Below the pieces are notes generated by a model. The model had not been told where the DNA came from. It made no database searches and worked only from the letters and a program-made list of their open reading frames with translations. Position numbers and translations under genes: made by a program. From contig CANLAC010000021.1 of the NCBI GenBank assembly GCA_947488645.1, positions 1-12,820 of the forward strand: 12,820 bases of DNA. Reading direction: 5' to 3'. This document shows positions 1 through 6,477 of this stretch, one piece after another; positions within the stretch are counted from its first letter, which is position 1, and each line of letters opens with the position of its first letter. The stretch comes from Actinomycetota bacterium. Its GTDB lineage: Bacteria > Actinomycetota > Actinomycetes > Nanopelagicales > Nanopelagicaceae.

Positions 1-329
1 GACTATTTGTTGGAATGTCGATCTCTGATTCACATCCAACGGCAGGATTAATCATTGTCTGCTTAGGTTTTGGTGCAGCTGGTTTTGGAATGGGTCCATT
101 TTTCCCTGCATTTAACCTGGCAGCAGCATCTATTCCAGGAATTGCACCATCTGTTGGATTAGCTCGTGTGGGGCTCATTGCTATTGCTGCTTACTTTGGT
201 GGACCAACTCTTATTGGATTACTAGCAGAAATTACATCCTTGCCGGTGGCATTTGCCTTCCCGGTGCTTCTCTATATGGTGGTTGGTCTTCAATCAAAAT
301 ACATCAAGGTGCGAGCCCTTAAGCAATAA
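1..329 (+). CDS. MFS transporter, C-terminal fragment (5' end outside window)
   Basis: The reading frame is open from base 3 to a TAA at 327-329, giving 108 visible residues of a protein whose start lies upstream of the window. The fragment is very hydrophobic, with about three membrane helices. It carries the glycine-rich stretch GFGAAGFGMGPFFPAFNLAA and then IPGIAPSVGLARVGLIAIAAYFGGPTLIGLLAE (shown here in part), which resembles the last helices of actinobacterial major facilitator superfamily transporters. It ends in a short basic tail (KYIKVRALKQ). The ATG at 15 is internal to the frame and is not a start. The substrate cannot be told from this part. The stop overlaps the end of the convergent permease gene by 11 bp, and no convincing terminator was seen there. 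Confidence 0.75.
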   Translation, partial: LFVGMSISDSHPTAGLIIVCLGFGAAGFGMGPFFPAFNLAAASIPGIAPSVGLARVGLIAIAAYFGGPTLIGLLAEITSLPVAFAFPVLLYMVVGLQSKYIKVRALKQ

Positions 330-1065
330 CCCACGTTTCTACAAGGGTAAAAATTGCAACTGCATAGAGCAGGAATGCAAAAGACTTACGCAGTAGCGCT
401 GGATTCATCTGACCACTCTTGATTGAGGCAAAACGTGCAACAACAACAGCTGCAATAGCCATTGCAATTGGCACAGTCCATGTGACATCTGGCCAACTTT
501 GGTAGTGAGCAAAGAATGCGGTGATTGAATTGATCGCGATGATTGCAAGTGATGTGCCTGCAGCTTTTCCTTGAGGGACTTTGAAGAAGAGAACAAGAAC
601 CGGGATGGCAAGAAAGCCACCACCGATTCCAAATAATCCAGTCATGGATCCGATCACAAGTGAGATCACTACAAGCCAGAAGAAAGGAACCTTCTTTTCT
701 GTGCCAGCTACTGGCTTAATTAGCATCATTGTTCCTGCGGTTATAAGAACCATTGAAAGACCTGTAGTAATTACTGAATCACTCAAGCGATGGGCAATGA
801 TTGAAAAACCAATATTGGTGACAAGTCCCAGGGCCCAGATGATTGAAGCTTCTTTGAATAAAACTTCCTTGCTTTTTATTTTTGGAAGCAATCCCGAGAT
901 GGCTGCGCTTAAGACAACGGCGATTGCAGCTGTCGTTGCTGCCTGAGGGGTGAAGTCAAAGATGTATAAAAGGATTGGGACCGAGAGCATCGCCCCGCCG
1001 GCACCGATGAATCCAAGGACCGCGCCGATAAAGGCACCGGCCAGCAACCCACCAATGATCTCCAT
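319..1065 (-). CDS. TauE/SafE family membrane permease (probable sulfite/organosulfonate exporter type)
   Basis: This is a polytopic membrane protein of about 248 residues with roughly 7-8 hydrophobic helices. It shows the internal duplication typical of the TauE/SafE (DUF81) family: GFIGAGGAMLSVPILL near the N-terminus and GLFGIGGGFLAIPVLVL near the middle. Family members are linked to export or uptake of sulfite, sulfonates and related small anions, but the substrate here is unknown. I chose the ATG at 1065 because it begins directly ahead of the first helix, as usual in the family. The frame also allows a TTG start at 1143, which would add 26 mostly polar residues that look non-coding. Neither start has a clear Shine-Dalgarno sequence. 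The gene is divergent from the SOS cassette and its end overlaps the MFS gene. Confidence 0.8.
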   Translation of the reverse strand: MEIIGGLLAGAFIGAVLGFIGAGGAMLSVPILLYIFDFTPQAATTAAIAVVLSAAISGLLPKIKSKEVLFKEASIIWALGLVTNIGFSIIAHRLSDSVITTGLSMVLITAGTMMLIKPVAGTEKKVPFFWLVVISLVIGSMTGLFGIGGGFLAIPVLVLFFKVPQGKAAGTSLAIIAINSITAFFAHYQSWPDVTWTVPIAMAIAAVVVARFASIKSGQMNPALLRKSFAFLLYAVAIFTLVETWVIA

Positions 1066-1153
1066 GGGGTAAGTGTGGGGCACCAAGGCCCCCTGGGACC
1101 CGAGGCTCAACACGCTCACGGGCTTGCTATTTGTCGGTGGCAAGGGCTATTTT

Positions 1154-1169
1154 TCGAACATCTGTTCGA
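1154..1169. promoter_or_regulatory. SOS box (LexA-binding site)
   Basis: The sequence TCGAACATCTGTTCGA is a perfect inverted repeat, TCGAAC-N4-GTTCGA, which matches the LexA operator known from Gram-positive and actinobacterial SOS regulons (core CGAAC-N4-GTTCG). It ends 31 bp before the start of the DUF6504/dnaE/dinB operon. That places it around or just upstream of the -35 region of a promoter whose -10 would be TAGCCT at 1190-1195. Because the site is symmetric and sits in a divergent intergenic region, it could also affect the permease gene on the other strand, though its position and the operon content point to the polymerase genes. This is the only full match I noticed in the window. 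Confidence 0.88.
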
Positions 1170-1189
1170 ATACCCACAGCCTTGAAAGG

Positions 1190-1195
1190 TAGCCT
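1190..1195 (+). promoter_or_regulatory. Putative -10 element (TAGCCT) of the SOS polymerase operon
   Basis: TAGCCT fits the TANNNT actinobacterial -10 pattern and lies five bases before the ATG at 1201. Transcription would then start at or within a base or two of the start codon, giving a leaderless mRNA. A GAAAGG at 1184-1189 about 11 bases before the ATG could instead act as a weak Shine-Dalgarno sequence if transcription starts further upstream. No good -35 hexamer is visible; the LexA box lies in that zone. Confidence 0.4.
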
Positions 1196-1200
1196 CACAA

Positions 1201-1482
1201 ATGTCAGCCAGCCAGGTTAACTCCGCCCTTGATGTAACCATCGATGGGGCAACAACTCCTATTGAGTTCACCTATAAAGGAAAACGTTTTCGCATTCATG
1301 CGGTGTTATCTAGATGGTGCGAGGCAGGTGGCTGGTGGAATCGCATTAGTGATGGCAAGTATCGCCCTGATGATCAAGCACGTGCGTTGTGGCGGGTAGA
1401 GGCAGCTCCTATCGGCGCGCTAACAACCTTTGAACTAGAACGTGATGAAGTAACAGGTCAGTGGATTATTCGTAACGTATGA
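1201..1482 (+). CDS. DUF6504-like small protein at the head of an SOS polymerase operon
   Basis: This 93-residue soluble protein has no signal peptide or membrane segment. It is rich in Trp and Arg, with the pattern FTYKGKRFRIHAVLSRWCEAGGWWNR followed by LWRVEA and a C-terminal strand WIIRNV (quoted in part). I recognise this as resembling DUF6504, a family of unknown function found in actinobacteria next to translesion polymerase genes; I hold that family name with moderate confidence. The strand-rich sequence suggests a small beta-fold. Its stop overlaps the start of the dnaE-type gene as ATGA at 1479-1482, so the two are translationally coupled. As the first gene after a LexA box, it is probably an accessory factor of the mutagenic polymerases. 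That role is inferred from context and is not shown by any motif. Confidence 0.72.
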   Translation: MSASQVNSALDVTIDGATTPIEFTYKGKRFRIHAVLSRWCEAGGWWNRISDGKYRPDDQARALWRVEAAPIGALTTFELERDEVTGQWIIRNV

Positions 1483-4400
1483 GCTTTATTCATCTCAATG
1501 TTGCTAGTGGCTATTCATTGAAATACGGAACTACACAACCTAGCGATTTAGTAGAGCGTGCGGCCCAGTTTGAAATGCCGGCGCTGGCACTAACAGATCG
1601 TGATGGGTTAGCCGGTGCTATCCGTTTTACGCAAAGCTGTGTTGATTATGGGATCGCACCGATCATCGGAGTCAACTGCGCCATTGATCTGGGCGATGCA
1701 AAGGGGCGCATCACACTATTGGCACATAGTGATGGGGGATGGCGCTCGCTATGCAGGTTGATGACATCACTGACAATGACAAGTGATACCCGTGTTCCAG
1801 TTTTAACTTTAGATTTCTTGAAACAGTTCAGTCAATACAGCACCAATGTCTATGCGATGCATGGACCTGAATCACCCATGAGCAGCGCAATACAAAATCA
1901 TCGCTTTGATCAAGGGCTCTCTATCTTTAATCAAACCCGTGATCTCTTTGCTGGCAATGCAATTGAATGTGTTTCACATTTGGTGGCAGGCCGTGGTCCG
2001 CGATCTACTGAGCATGCTGCCAGGTCTTTAATCTTTGCTAGAGATAATGATTTAGAGGCTGTTATTACCAACGCTGTGCGGATGAAGGATCGCACTGATG
2101 GGCCGGTTGCAGATGTTCTCGATTGCGTGCGACAGCTAGTTCCGCTCCATGATCGCCATATCGAGCGTCGTAACGCTGAAGGCTTTTTAAAATCTAGTGA
2201 TGAGATGATTTCATTGGCAGCAGAAATCGCACGAGCTGCAGGGGAGCGCACACCACGTGCATTACTCAAGACAACTCGTGAATGGGCAGAGCGCTCTTTG
2301 TTATCGGCCCAGCGAGATATTGGATTAGGAGCCGCCCACCTGCCAGAGCCCCATGTTGTAGGGGTAAATACCGCCCAAGAGATGCGTACTTTGCTGCGCA
2401 CCCGTAGCGAGGCTGGCATTAACTGGCGATACAACAGCAGTGATCAAATCAGCAAAGCGCGCGCACGTTTAGATGATGAACTCGCAACAGTTGCAACACT
2501 TGGATACGAGTCATACTTTTTAACAGTTGCAGATATTTCTGACATGGCAAGGGATGCGGGCATTCGAGTTGCAGCACGTGGCAGTGGTGCAGGATCACTG
2601 ATCTGTCACCTACTTGGTATTTCAGGGGTTGAACCCATGCAACATGGTTTGTTAATGGAGCGCTTTTGTTCACCTTTGCGTCGAGCCCTGCCTGATATTG
2701 ATATCGATGTTGAATCTGCTCGTAGGTTAGAAATCTATGACATGGTCTTTAAGCGCTATGGCGATAGCAATTGGGCTGGAGCTAACAACCAATCACGATG
2801 CGCAGTTGTTTCTATGGTTGATACCTATCGGGCCCGCCATGCAATCCGTGATGCAGGAGCGGCCCTTGGTTTACCTGGCATGGAGATAGATATGTTGGCA
2901 AAATCAATGCCACATGTGCGTGCCCGCAATATCGCAGCGACTCTTGAATCCTTGCCTGAGCTTCGGCGCATGAATACATCTACGCCATTAATGGCAGCAA
3001 CAATTGAGATGGCACAACGCCTAGATGGCTTGCCTAGACACCTTGCGATGCACCCATGTGCGATTGTTTTATCTGATGGTGGTTTTCTAGATCGCGCCCC
3101 GTTAATGACAAGTGCTGGGGGATATCCCATGGTTGCCTTCGATAAAGATGATGTTGAAGCGGTGGGATTGTTAAAGCTAGATGTACTGGGTGTCCGTATG
3201 CAATCAACGATTGCGTACTCGCTCAAAGAGATCGAACGGGTTCATCAGGATGTTATCGATATAGATACGGTGCCACTAGATGACACAGCAACCTATGAAC
3301 TCATTCAATCCACTAGAACACTTGGAATCTTTCAGGTGGAAAGCCCGGGACAGCGCGAACTAGTAGGAAAGCTTGCTCCTAAAAACTTCACCGATTTAAT
3401 TATTGATATTTCACTGTTTAGACCAGGCCCAGTAAAAAGTGACATGATCACGCCATTTCTAAAGGCACGTCATGGGTGGAGTTCAGCACAGATAATTCAC
3501 CCTGATTTATATGAGATTTTGGCCCACACCGAAGGCGTTGTTGTCTTCCATGAACAAGTTATTCAAATCATCGCAACGATGACTGGGGTTTCTCTGGCAA
3601 CGGCTGATGAAAAGCGCAGATCCTTAGGTGAGCGAGTTGGCCAACAAGAGGTGTGCGATTGGTTCTTTCCGGCAGCAACTGCCAAGGGGTATGAACTACC
3701 AATCATCAATGAGATTTGGGATGTGCTGCGCGCCTTTGCATCCTTTGGTTTTTGTAAGGCACACGCTGCAGCTTTTGCCCTGCCTACATATCAATCTGCC
3801 TGGCTTAAAACTCATTACCCGGCAGCATTTCTTGCAGGGGTGCTTACCCATGACCCTGGCATGTATCCCAAGCGCTTAATTGTTGATGAAGCACGACAAA
3901 TGGGAATTGCAATTGCACCCCTTGATGTCAACGCATCTGACTCTGTCTATCGGGTGGAAGATCATGGCAACGCAATTCGTATTGCGTTATCAACTGTTGC
4001 TGGAATTAGCGATGGGGAGGTGCAATCAATTATTGCTGGTCGTCCATACATTGACCTGAACGATTTTGTGCGACGATCAGGATCTAGTACCCCAGTTACA
4101 GAAAGCATGATCCTGACCGGAGCATTTGATGCATTGCATATTGATGTTAATCGAAGAGACCTGCTGCTGCATTTTTCTGATCTACAAAAATCACCTAGTG
4201 CCGCCGTATCTGGTGCACAAATGAACTTAGGCTTTGAACCACCTGCACTCATTAGTAGCGGTCTGCCTGCAATGAGCCCAGCTGAAAGTGTGAAGTATGA
4301 AGTTAATCGACTAGGTATTGATATGTCCCGTCACATGATTGAGTTCTATGGGGACTTTTTAAATGCAATTGGTGCTGTGCGATCTAGTGATTTGCTAAAG

Positions 4401-4706
4401 CAACGATCTCAGTCATCAGTTCTGGTTGCTGGCATCAAGGTTGCGATGCAAACACCGCCAGTGCGCTCTGGTAAACGTGTCATCTTCGTAACGTTAGATG
4501 ATGGATATGGGCTGAGTGATTCCACATTTTTCACCGATGTTCAGGGTGAATACGCCAATGTTTTGTACTCCACATCGCTATTGCTTGTGCGGGGCGTAAC
4601 CCGCAGAACTGGGGCCAGGGGAATATCCATAAGAGCCACCGGGGCGTGGGATTTACGTGCTGCCTACGAAAGTTGGAGCACCAAACAAAGTACGCTCGCA
4701 ATATGA
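1479..4706 (+). CDS. dnaE2: Alternative DNA polymerase III alpha subunit (DnaE2-like, error-prone type)
   Basis: This is a 1075-residue C-family polymerase, slightly shorter than replicative DnaE (E. coli has 1160 residues). In order it holds an N-terminal PHP domain (about 1-250), a palm with GSGAG (368-372) and PDIDID (405-410), the third catalytic Asp in KLDVLG (Asp568), FRPGP and HEQVIQI segments, FGFCKAHAAAFAL near 755, a helix-hairpin-helix region, and an OB fold near 970-1060. The catalytic triad Asp406, Asp408, Asp568 is intact, so it should polymerise. The PHP metal ligands are degraded (HLN for HxH at 5-7, TDRDG for TDHxG at 39-43), so PHP proofreading is unlikely. QMNLGF at 914-919 fits an internal sliding-clamp motif. 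The ATGA overlaps with both neighbours and the upstream SOS box support a translesion role; the replicative dnaE should be elsewhere. The dnaE2 label is by context and similarity. Confidence 0.85.
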   Translation: MSFIHLNVASGYSLKYGTTQPSDLVERAAQFEMPALALTDRDGLAGAIRFTQSCVDYGIAPIIGVNCAIDLGDAKGRITLLAHSDGGWRSLCRLMTSLTMTSDTRVPVLTLDFLKQFSQYSTNVYAMHGPESPMSSAIQNHRFDQGLSIFNQTRDLFAGNAIECVSHLVAGRGPRSTEHAARSLIFARDNDLEAVITNAVRMKDRTDGPVADVLDCVRQLVPLHDRHIERRNAEGFLKSSDEMISLAAEIARAAGERTPRALLKTTREWAERSLLSAQRDIGLGAAHLPEPHVVGVNTAQEMRTLLRTRSEAGINWRYNSSDQISKARARLDDELATVATLGYESYFLTVADISDMARDAGIRVAARGSGAGSLICHLLGISGVEPMQHGLLMERFCSPLRRALPDIDIDVESARRLEIYDMVFKRYGDSNWAGANNQSRCAVVSMVDTYRARHAIRDAGAALGLPGMEIDMLAKSMPHVRARNIAATLESLPELRRMNTSTPLMAATIEMAQRLDGLPRHLAMHPCAIVLSDGGFLDRAPLMTSAGGYPMVAFDKDDVEAVGLLKLDVLGVRMQSTIAYSLKEIERVHQDVIDIDTVPLDDTATYELIQSTRTLGIFQVESPGQRELVGKLAPKNFTDLIIDISLFRPGPVKSDMITPFLKARHGWSSAQIIHPDLYEILAHTEGVVVFHEQVIQIIATMTGVSLATADEKRRSLGERVGQQEVCDWFFPAATAKGYELPIINEIWDVLRAFASFGFCKAHAAAFALPTYQSAWLKTHYPAAFLAGVLTHDPGMYPKRLIVDEARQMGIAIAPLDVNASDSVYRVEDHGNAIRIALSTVAGISDGEVQSIIAGRPYIDLNDFVRRSGSSTPVTESMILTGAFDALHIDVNRRDLLLHFSDLQKSPSAAVSGAQMNLGFEPPALISSGLPAMSPAESVKYEVNRLGIDMSRHMIEFYGDFLNAIGAVRSSDLLKQRSQSSVLVAGIKVAMQTPPVRSGKRVIFVTLDDGYGLSDSTFFTDVQGEYANVLYSTSLLLVRGVTRRTGARGISIRATGAWDLRAAYESWSTKQSTLAI

Positions 4707-5899
4707 CAACGGAAAGTGCGCCAACCCAGGCAACGATTCTGCATGTCGATATGGATGCATTCTTCGCATCGGTGGCCGAAAAAGATAACCCTGAGTTAAA
4801 AGGTAAAGCTGTTGTAATCGGCATGGGTACGCGCGGAGTTGTCTCTGCTGCCAACTATGAAGCCCGCAAGTTTGGAATTCACTCTGCAATGCCTGTCGGA
4901 CAAGCACGCCGGCTAGCACCGCATGCAATCTTTTTACCTGTTGATATGGCCCGCTACCAAGAGGTCTCAGGTCACATCATGGAAATCTTTGAAAGCTTCA
5001 CACCGAATGTTGAACCAGTCTCTGTTGATGAAGCATTTCTTGATGTGACAGGTGCCAAGAAATTACTGGGCACAGGTCGTGAGATTGCCACAGCAATCCG
5101 AGCAAAGGTGGAAGCCCAAGAAGGTATTACCTGCTCTGTTGGTATCGCACCTTCTAAGTTCATTGCAAAGCTTGCATCGACTCATTGCAAACCCAATGGA
5201 ATGTTAGAGATAACAAGTGATCGAATCTTAGAGTTTTTGCACCCCTTGCCAATTTCTGCGATGTGGGGAGTGGGACCAAAGACGGCAGAGGTGCTTGAGC
5301 GACTAGGGCTTCGCACAATCGAAGATATTGCAAAGCTGCCTCGCAACACTTTAATTCGTGCTGTTGGTGATGCAGCAGGTGCGAACTTGCATGAACTTGC
5401 CTGGGGGCGGGATTACCGAGATGTTGCCCCACAAGATGCCGAAAAAAGTATTAGCGCAGCGGAAACTTTCCCAACAGATTTAGATAACCCGGAGGAGATC
5501 CTGCGCGAGTATTTACGTTTGTGCGAGCGCGCAACTTCTCGTTTGCGCGATAAAGGATTGTTTGCCAAGACAATTAGCATCAAGGTGAGGTTTGGAGATT
5601 TCTCAACGATCAATCGTTCAAAGACATTGCCATTGCCAATAGATAGCACCCATGATGTGTATGAAGTTGTTAAGGGTTTATACCAAGGGCTACGAATTGA
5701 AAGAGCTCGCCTGCGATTAGTCGGAGTTTCCCTTGAGAATTTAAGTGAGGGAGCACCTGTTCAAATGCTGTTGGGCGAGCGTGAAAAGGGCTGGCGCGAG
5801 GCAGAAGGGGCTATGGATAAAGCCCGTGAACGTTTTGGAGATGGCTCTGTTAGACCTGCACGTTTGATCAAACCCAGCGACGATCAAGAAAATGAGTAG
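4703..5899 (+). CDS. dinB: DNA polymerase IV (Y-family translesion polymerase)
   Basis: This 398-residue protein is a full-length DinB. The active site is complete: HVDMDAFFASV with Asp16 (and steric-gate Phe21), and SVDEAFLDVTG with Asp109 and Glu110. It also has the CSVGIAPSKFIAKLAS segment and the GVGPKTAEVLERLG helix-hairpin-helix of the thumb. The little-finger domain follows, then QMLLGE at 354-359, a likely sliding-clamp-binding motif. It extends mismatched or damaged primer ends and bypasses minor-groove lesions. I placed the start at the ATG at 4703 because it overlaps the preceding stop as ATGA and gives the normal N-terminus; the ATG at 4646 would add 19 residues inside dnaE. The intact catalytic residues distinguish it from ImuB, the inactive Y-family partner of DnaE2 in mycobacteria. 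Confidence 0.95.
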   Translation: MTTESAPTQATILHVDMDAFFASVAEKDNPELKGKAVVIGMGTRGVVSAANYEARKFGIHSAMPVGQARRLAPHAIFLPVDMARYQEVSGHIMEIFESFTPNVEPVSVDEAFLDVTGAKKLLGTGREIATAIRAKVEAQEGITCSVGIAPSKFIAKLASTHCKPNGMLEITSDRILEFLHPLPISAMWGVGPKTAEVLERLGLRTIEDIAKLPRNTLIRAVGDAAGANLHELAWGRDYRDVAPQDAEKSISAAETFPTDLDNPEEILREYLRLCERATSRLRDKGLFAKTISIKVRFGDFSTINRSKTLPLPIDSTHDVYEVVKGLYQGLRIERARLRLVGVSLENLSEGAPVQMLLGEREKGWREAEGAMDKARERFGDGSVRPARLIKPSDDQENE

Positions 5900-5919
5900 C
5901 GGGCAAGCACAATCTGTTC

Positions 5920-5925
5920 TATTGT
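5920..5925 (+). promoter_or_regulatory. Putative -10 element (TATTGT) for a leaderless DUF3040 mRNA
   Basis: TATTGT matches TANNNT and ends six bases before the ATG at 5932, placing the transcription start on the A of the start codon. No Shine-Dalgarno sequence lies between the dinB stop and this ATG, which supports leaderless expression. No clear -35 was seen. Confidence 0.5.
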
Positions 5926-5931
5926 GCGCCT

Positions 5932-6288
5932 ATGGAACTTTCAGATCGCGAAAAGCGCTTACTTGATGAGATGGAGGCTGCCCTCTTAACCGAGGATCCA
6001 CGCCTAGTTTCCGCACTTTCTGCTGGTCCTGCTTCACCTAACCGCCAGCGCATCATGATCGGCGGGGGCCTAGTTCTATTGGGTCTTGCCACCTTGTTTG
6101 GGGGCCTTGTTTCAAAGGTGACCCCCATCGGAATCCTTGGATTTTTGATTGCACTCAGTGGGGTAATCAGCGCGATTTCCAGCTTTACCCCTGGCGTTGG
6201 CAAGAAGGCACAAAAGAAGTCACGCTCACGCTCATCAATCAGCGATCGCATGGAGAAGCGCTGGGACAACCGAGGCCAAGAGCAGTAA
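5932..6288 (+). CDS. DUF3040 family small membrane protein
   Basis: This 118-residue protein starts with MELSDREKRLLDEMEAALLTEDP, the hallmark of the actinobacterial DUF3040 family. A linker (about 25-40) and two hydrophobic helices (about 42-60 and 66-85) follow. The C-terminal tail is highly basic and Ser-rich (KKAQKKSRSRSS), which should stay in the cytoplasm. Function is unknown. A DUF3040 gene upstream of mraZ is a conserved actinobacterial arrangement (for example Rv2169c in Mycobacterium tuberculosis lies near mraZ, Rv2166c), so a link to division or envelope is suspected but unproven. The gene is flanked by its own likely promoter and a strong terminator, so it appears to be transcribed as a separate unit or as the end of the dinB transcript. 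Confidence 0.9.
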   Translation: MELSDREKRLLDEMEAALLTEDPRLVSALSAGPASPNRQRIMIGGGLVLLGLATLFGGLVSKVTPIGILGFLIALSGVISAISSFTPGVGKKAQKKSRSRSSISDRMEKRWDNRGQEQ

Positions 6289-6308
6289 TCCACCAGTAAG
6301 TCACGCTC

Positions 6309-6335
6309 AAGCCCCTCCATGTGAGGGGCTTTTTT
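6309..6335 (+). terminator. Rho-independent terminator after the DUF3040 gene
   Basis: A perfect 9-bp stem (AAGCCCCTC at 6309-6317 with GAGGGGCTT at 6323-6331) has a 5-nt loop CATGT and runs into a T tract at 6330-6335. It begins about 20 bases after the DUF3040 stop and insulates the dcw cluster from upstream transcription. There is no A tract on the left arm, so it should act on the + strand only. Confidence 0.92.
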
Positions 6336-6348
6336 CATGCTCCCAGGG

Positions 6349-6425
6349 TGGGGAGAGGTGGGGCGCAAATGGGTTAAAAGTGGGAAAAGGTGGTTGAAAA
6401 AGGGGAAAAGTGGAGTAAAGTGGGG
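6349..6425 (+). promoter_or_regulatory. Array of MraZ-binding boxes (TGGGN-type direct repeats)
   Basis: Eight direct repeats of the form TGGGN start at 6349, 6359, 6370, 6381, 6391, 6401, 6411 and 6421. The exact cores are TGGGG, TGGGG, TGGGT, TGGGA, TGGTT, AGGGG, TGGAG and TGGGG. Spacing is 10 or 11 bp, so all fall on one face of the helix. MraZ is known to bind TGGGN repeats separated by 5 nt upstream of its own gene and to repress the dcw operon. Five of the eight cores match exactly, and the three near matches keep the phase. The array starts 13 bases after the terminator and ends about 50 bases before the mraZ start. Confidence 0.8.
6394..6421 (+). promoter_or_regulatory. Putative promoter of the dcw cluster inside the MraZ boxes
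   Basis: TTGAAA at 6394-6399 and TAAAGT at 6416-6421, separated by 16 bp, form a reasonable sigma-70-type promoter. Transcription would start near 6428 and leave a leader of about 50 nt before mraZ. The elements lie among the TGGGN boxes, so bound MraZ would exclude RNA polymerase. This is the best candidate by eye in a purine-rich stretch where chance matches are easy. Confidence 0.45.
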
Positions 6426-6477
6426 ATTTGAGCGGGCACGAAAGTCCGCAGCGAACCTGGGGAAGGGGGCGCTGAAA

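Noticed and set aside
316..347. Possible terminator hairpin between the convergent MFS and permease genes (CCCTT with AAGGG)
   Set aside because: The stem has only 5 bp, the loop is 22 nt, and there is no T tract on either strand.
581..946. 121-codon open frame on the plus strand
   Set aside because: It is antisense to the TauE/SafE permease, whose translation has clear family motifs; this frame has none.
1931..2434. 167-codon open frame on the minus strand
   Set aside because: It is a shadow of the DnaE-type coding region with an Arg/Ser-rich translation and no domain features.
4646..4702. Upstream extension of dinB by 19 codons
   Set aside because: It would lie entirely inside the dnaE2 coding region; the ATG at 4703 overlaps the stop as ATGA and gives the normal DinB N-terminus.
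6337..6477. Upstream extension of mraZ by 47 codons
   Set aside because: The extension covers the TGGGN array, encodes Lys/Gly/Trp-rich low-complexity sequence, and lacks the strong Shine-Dalgarno sequence present before the ATG at 6478.
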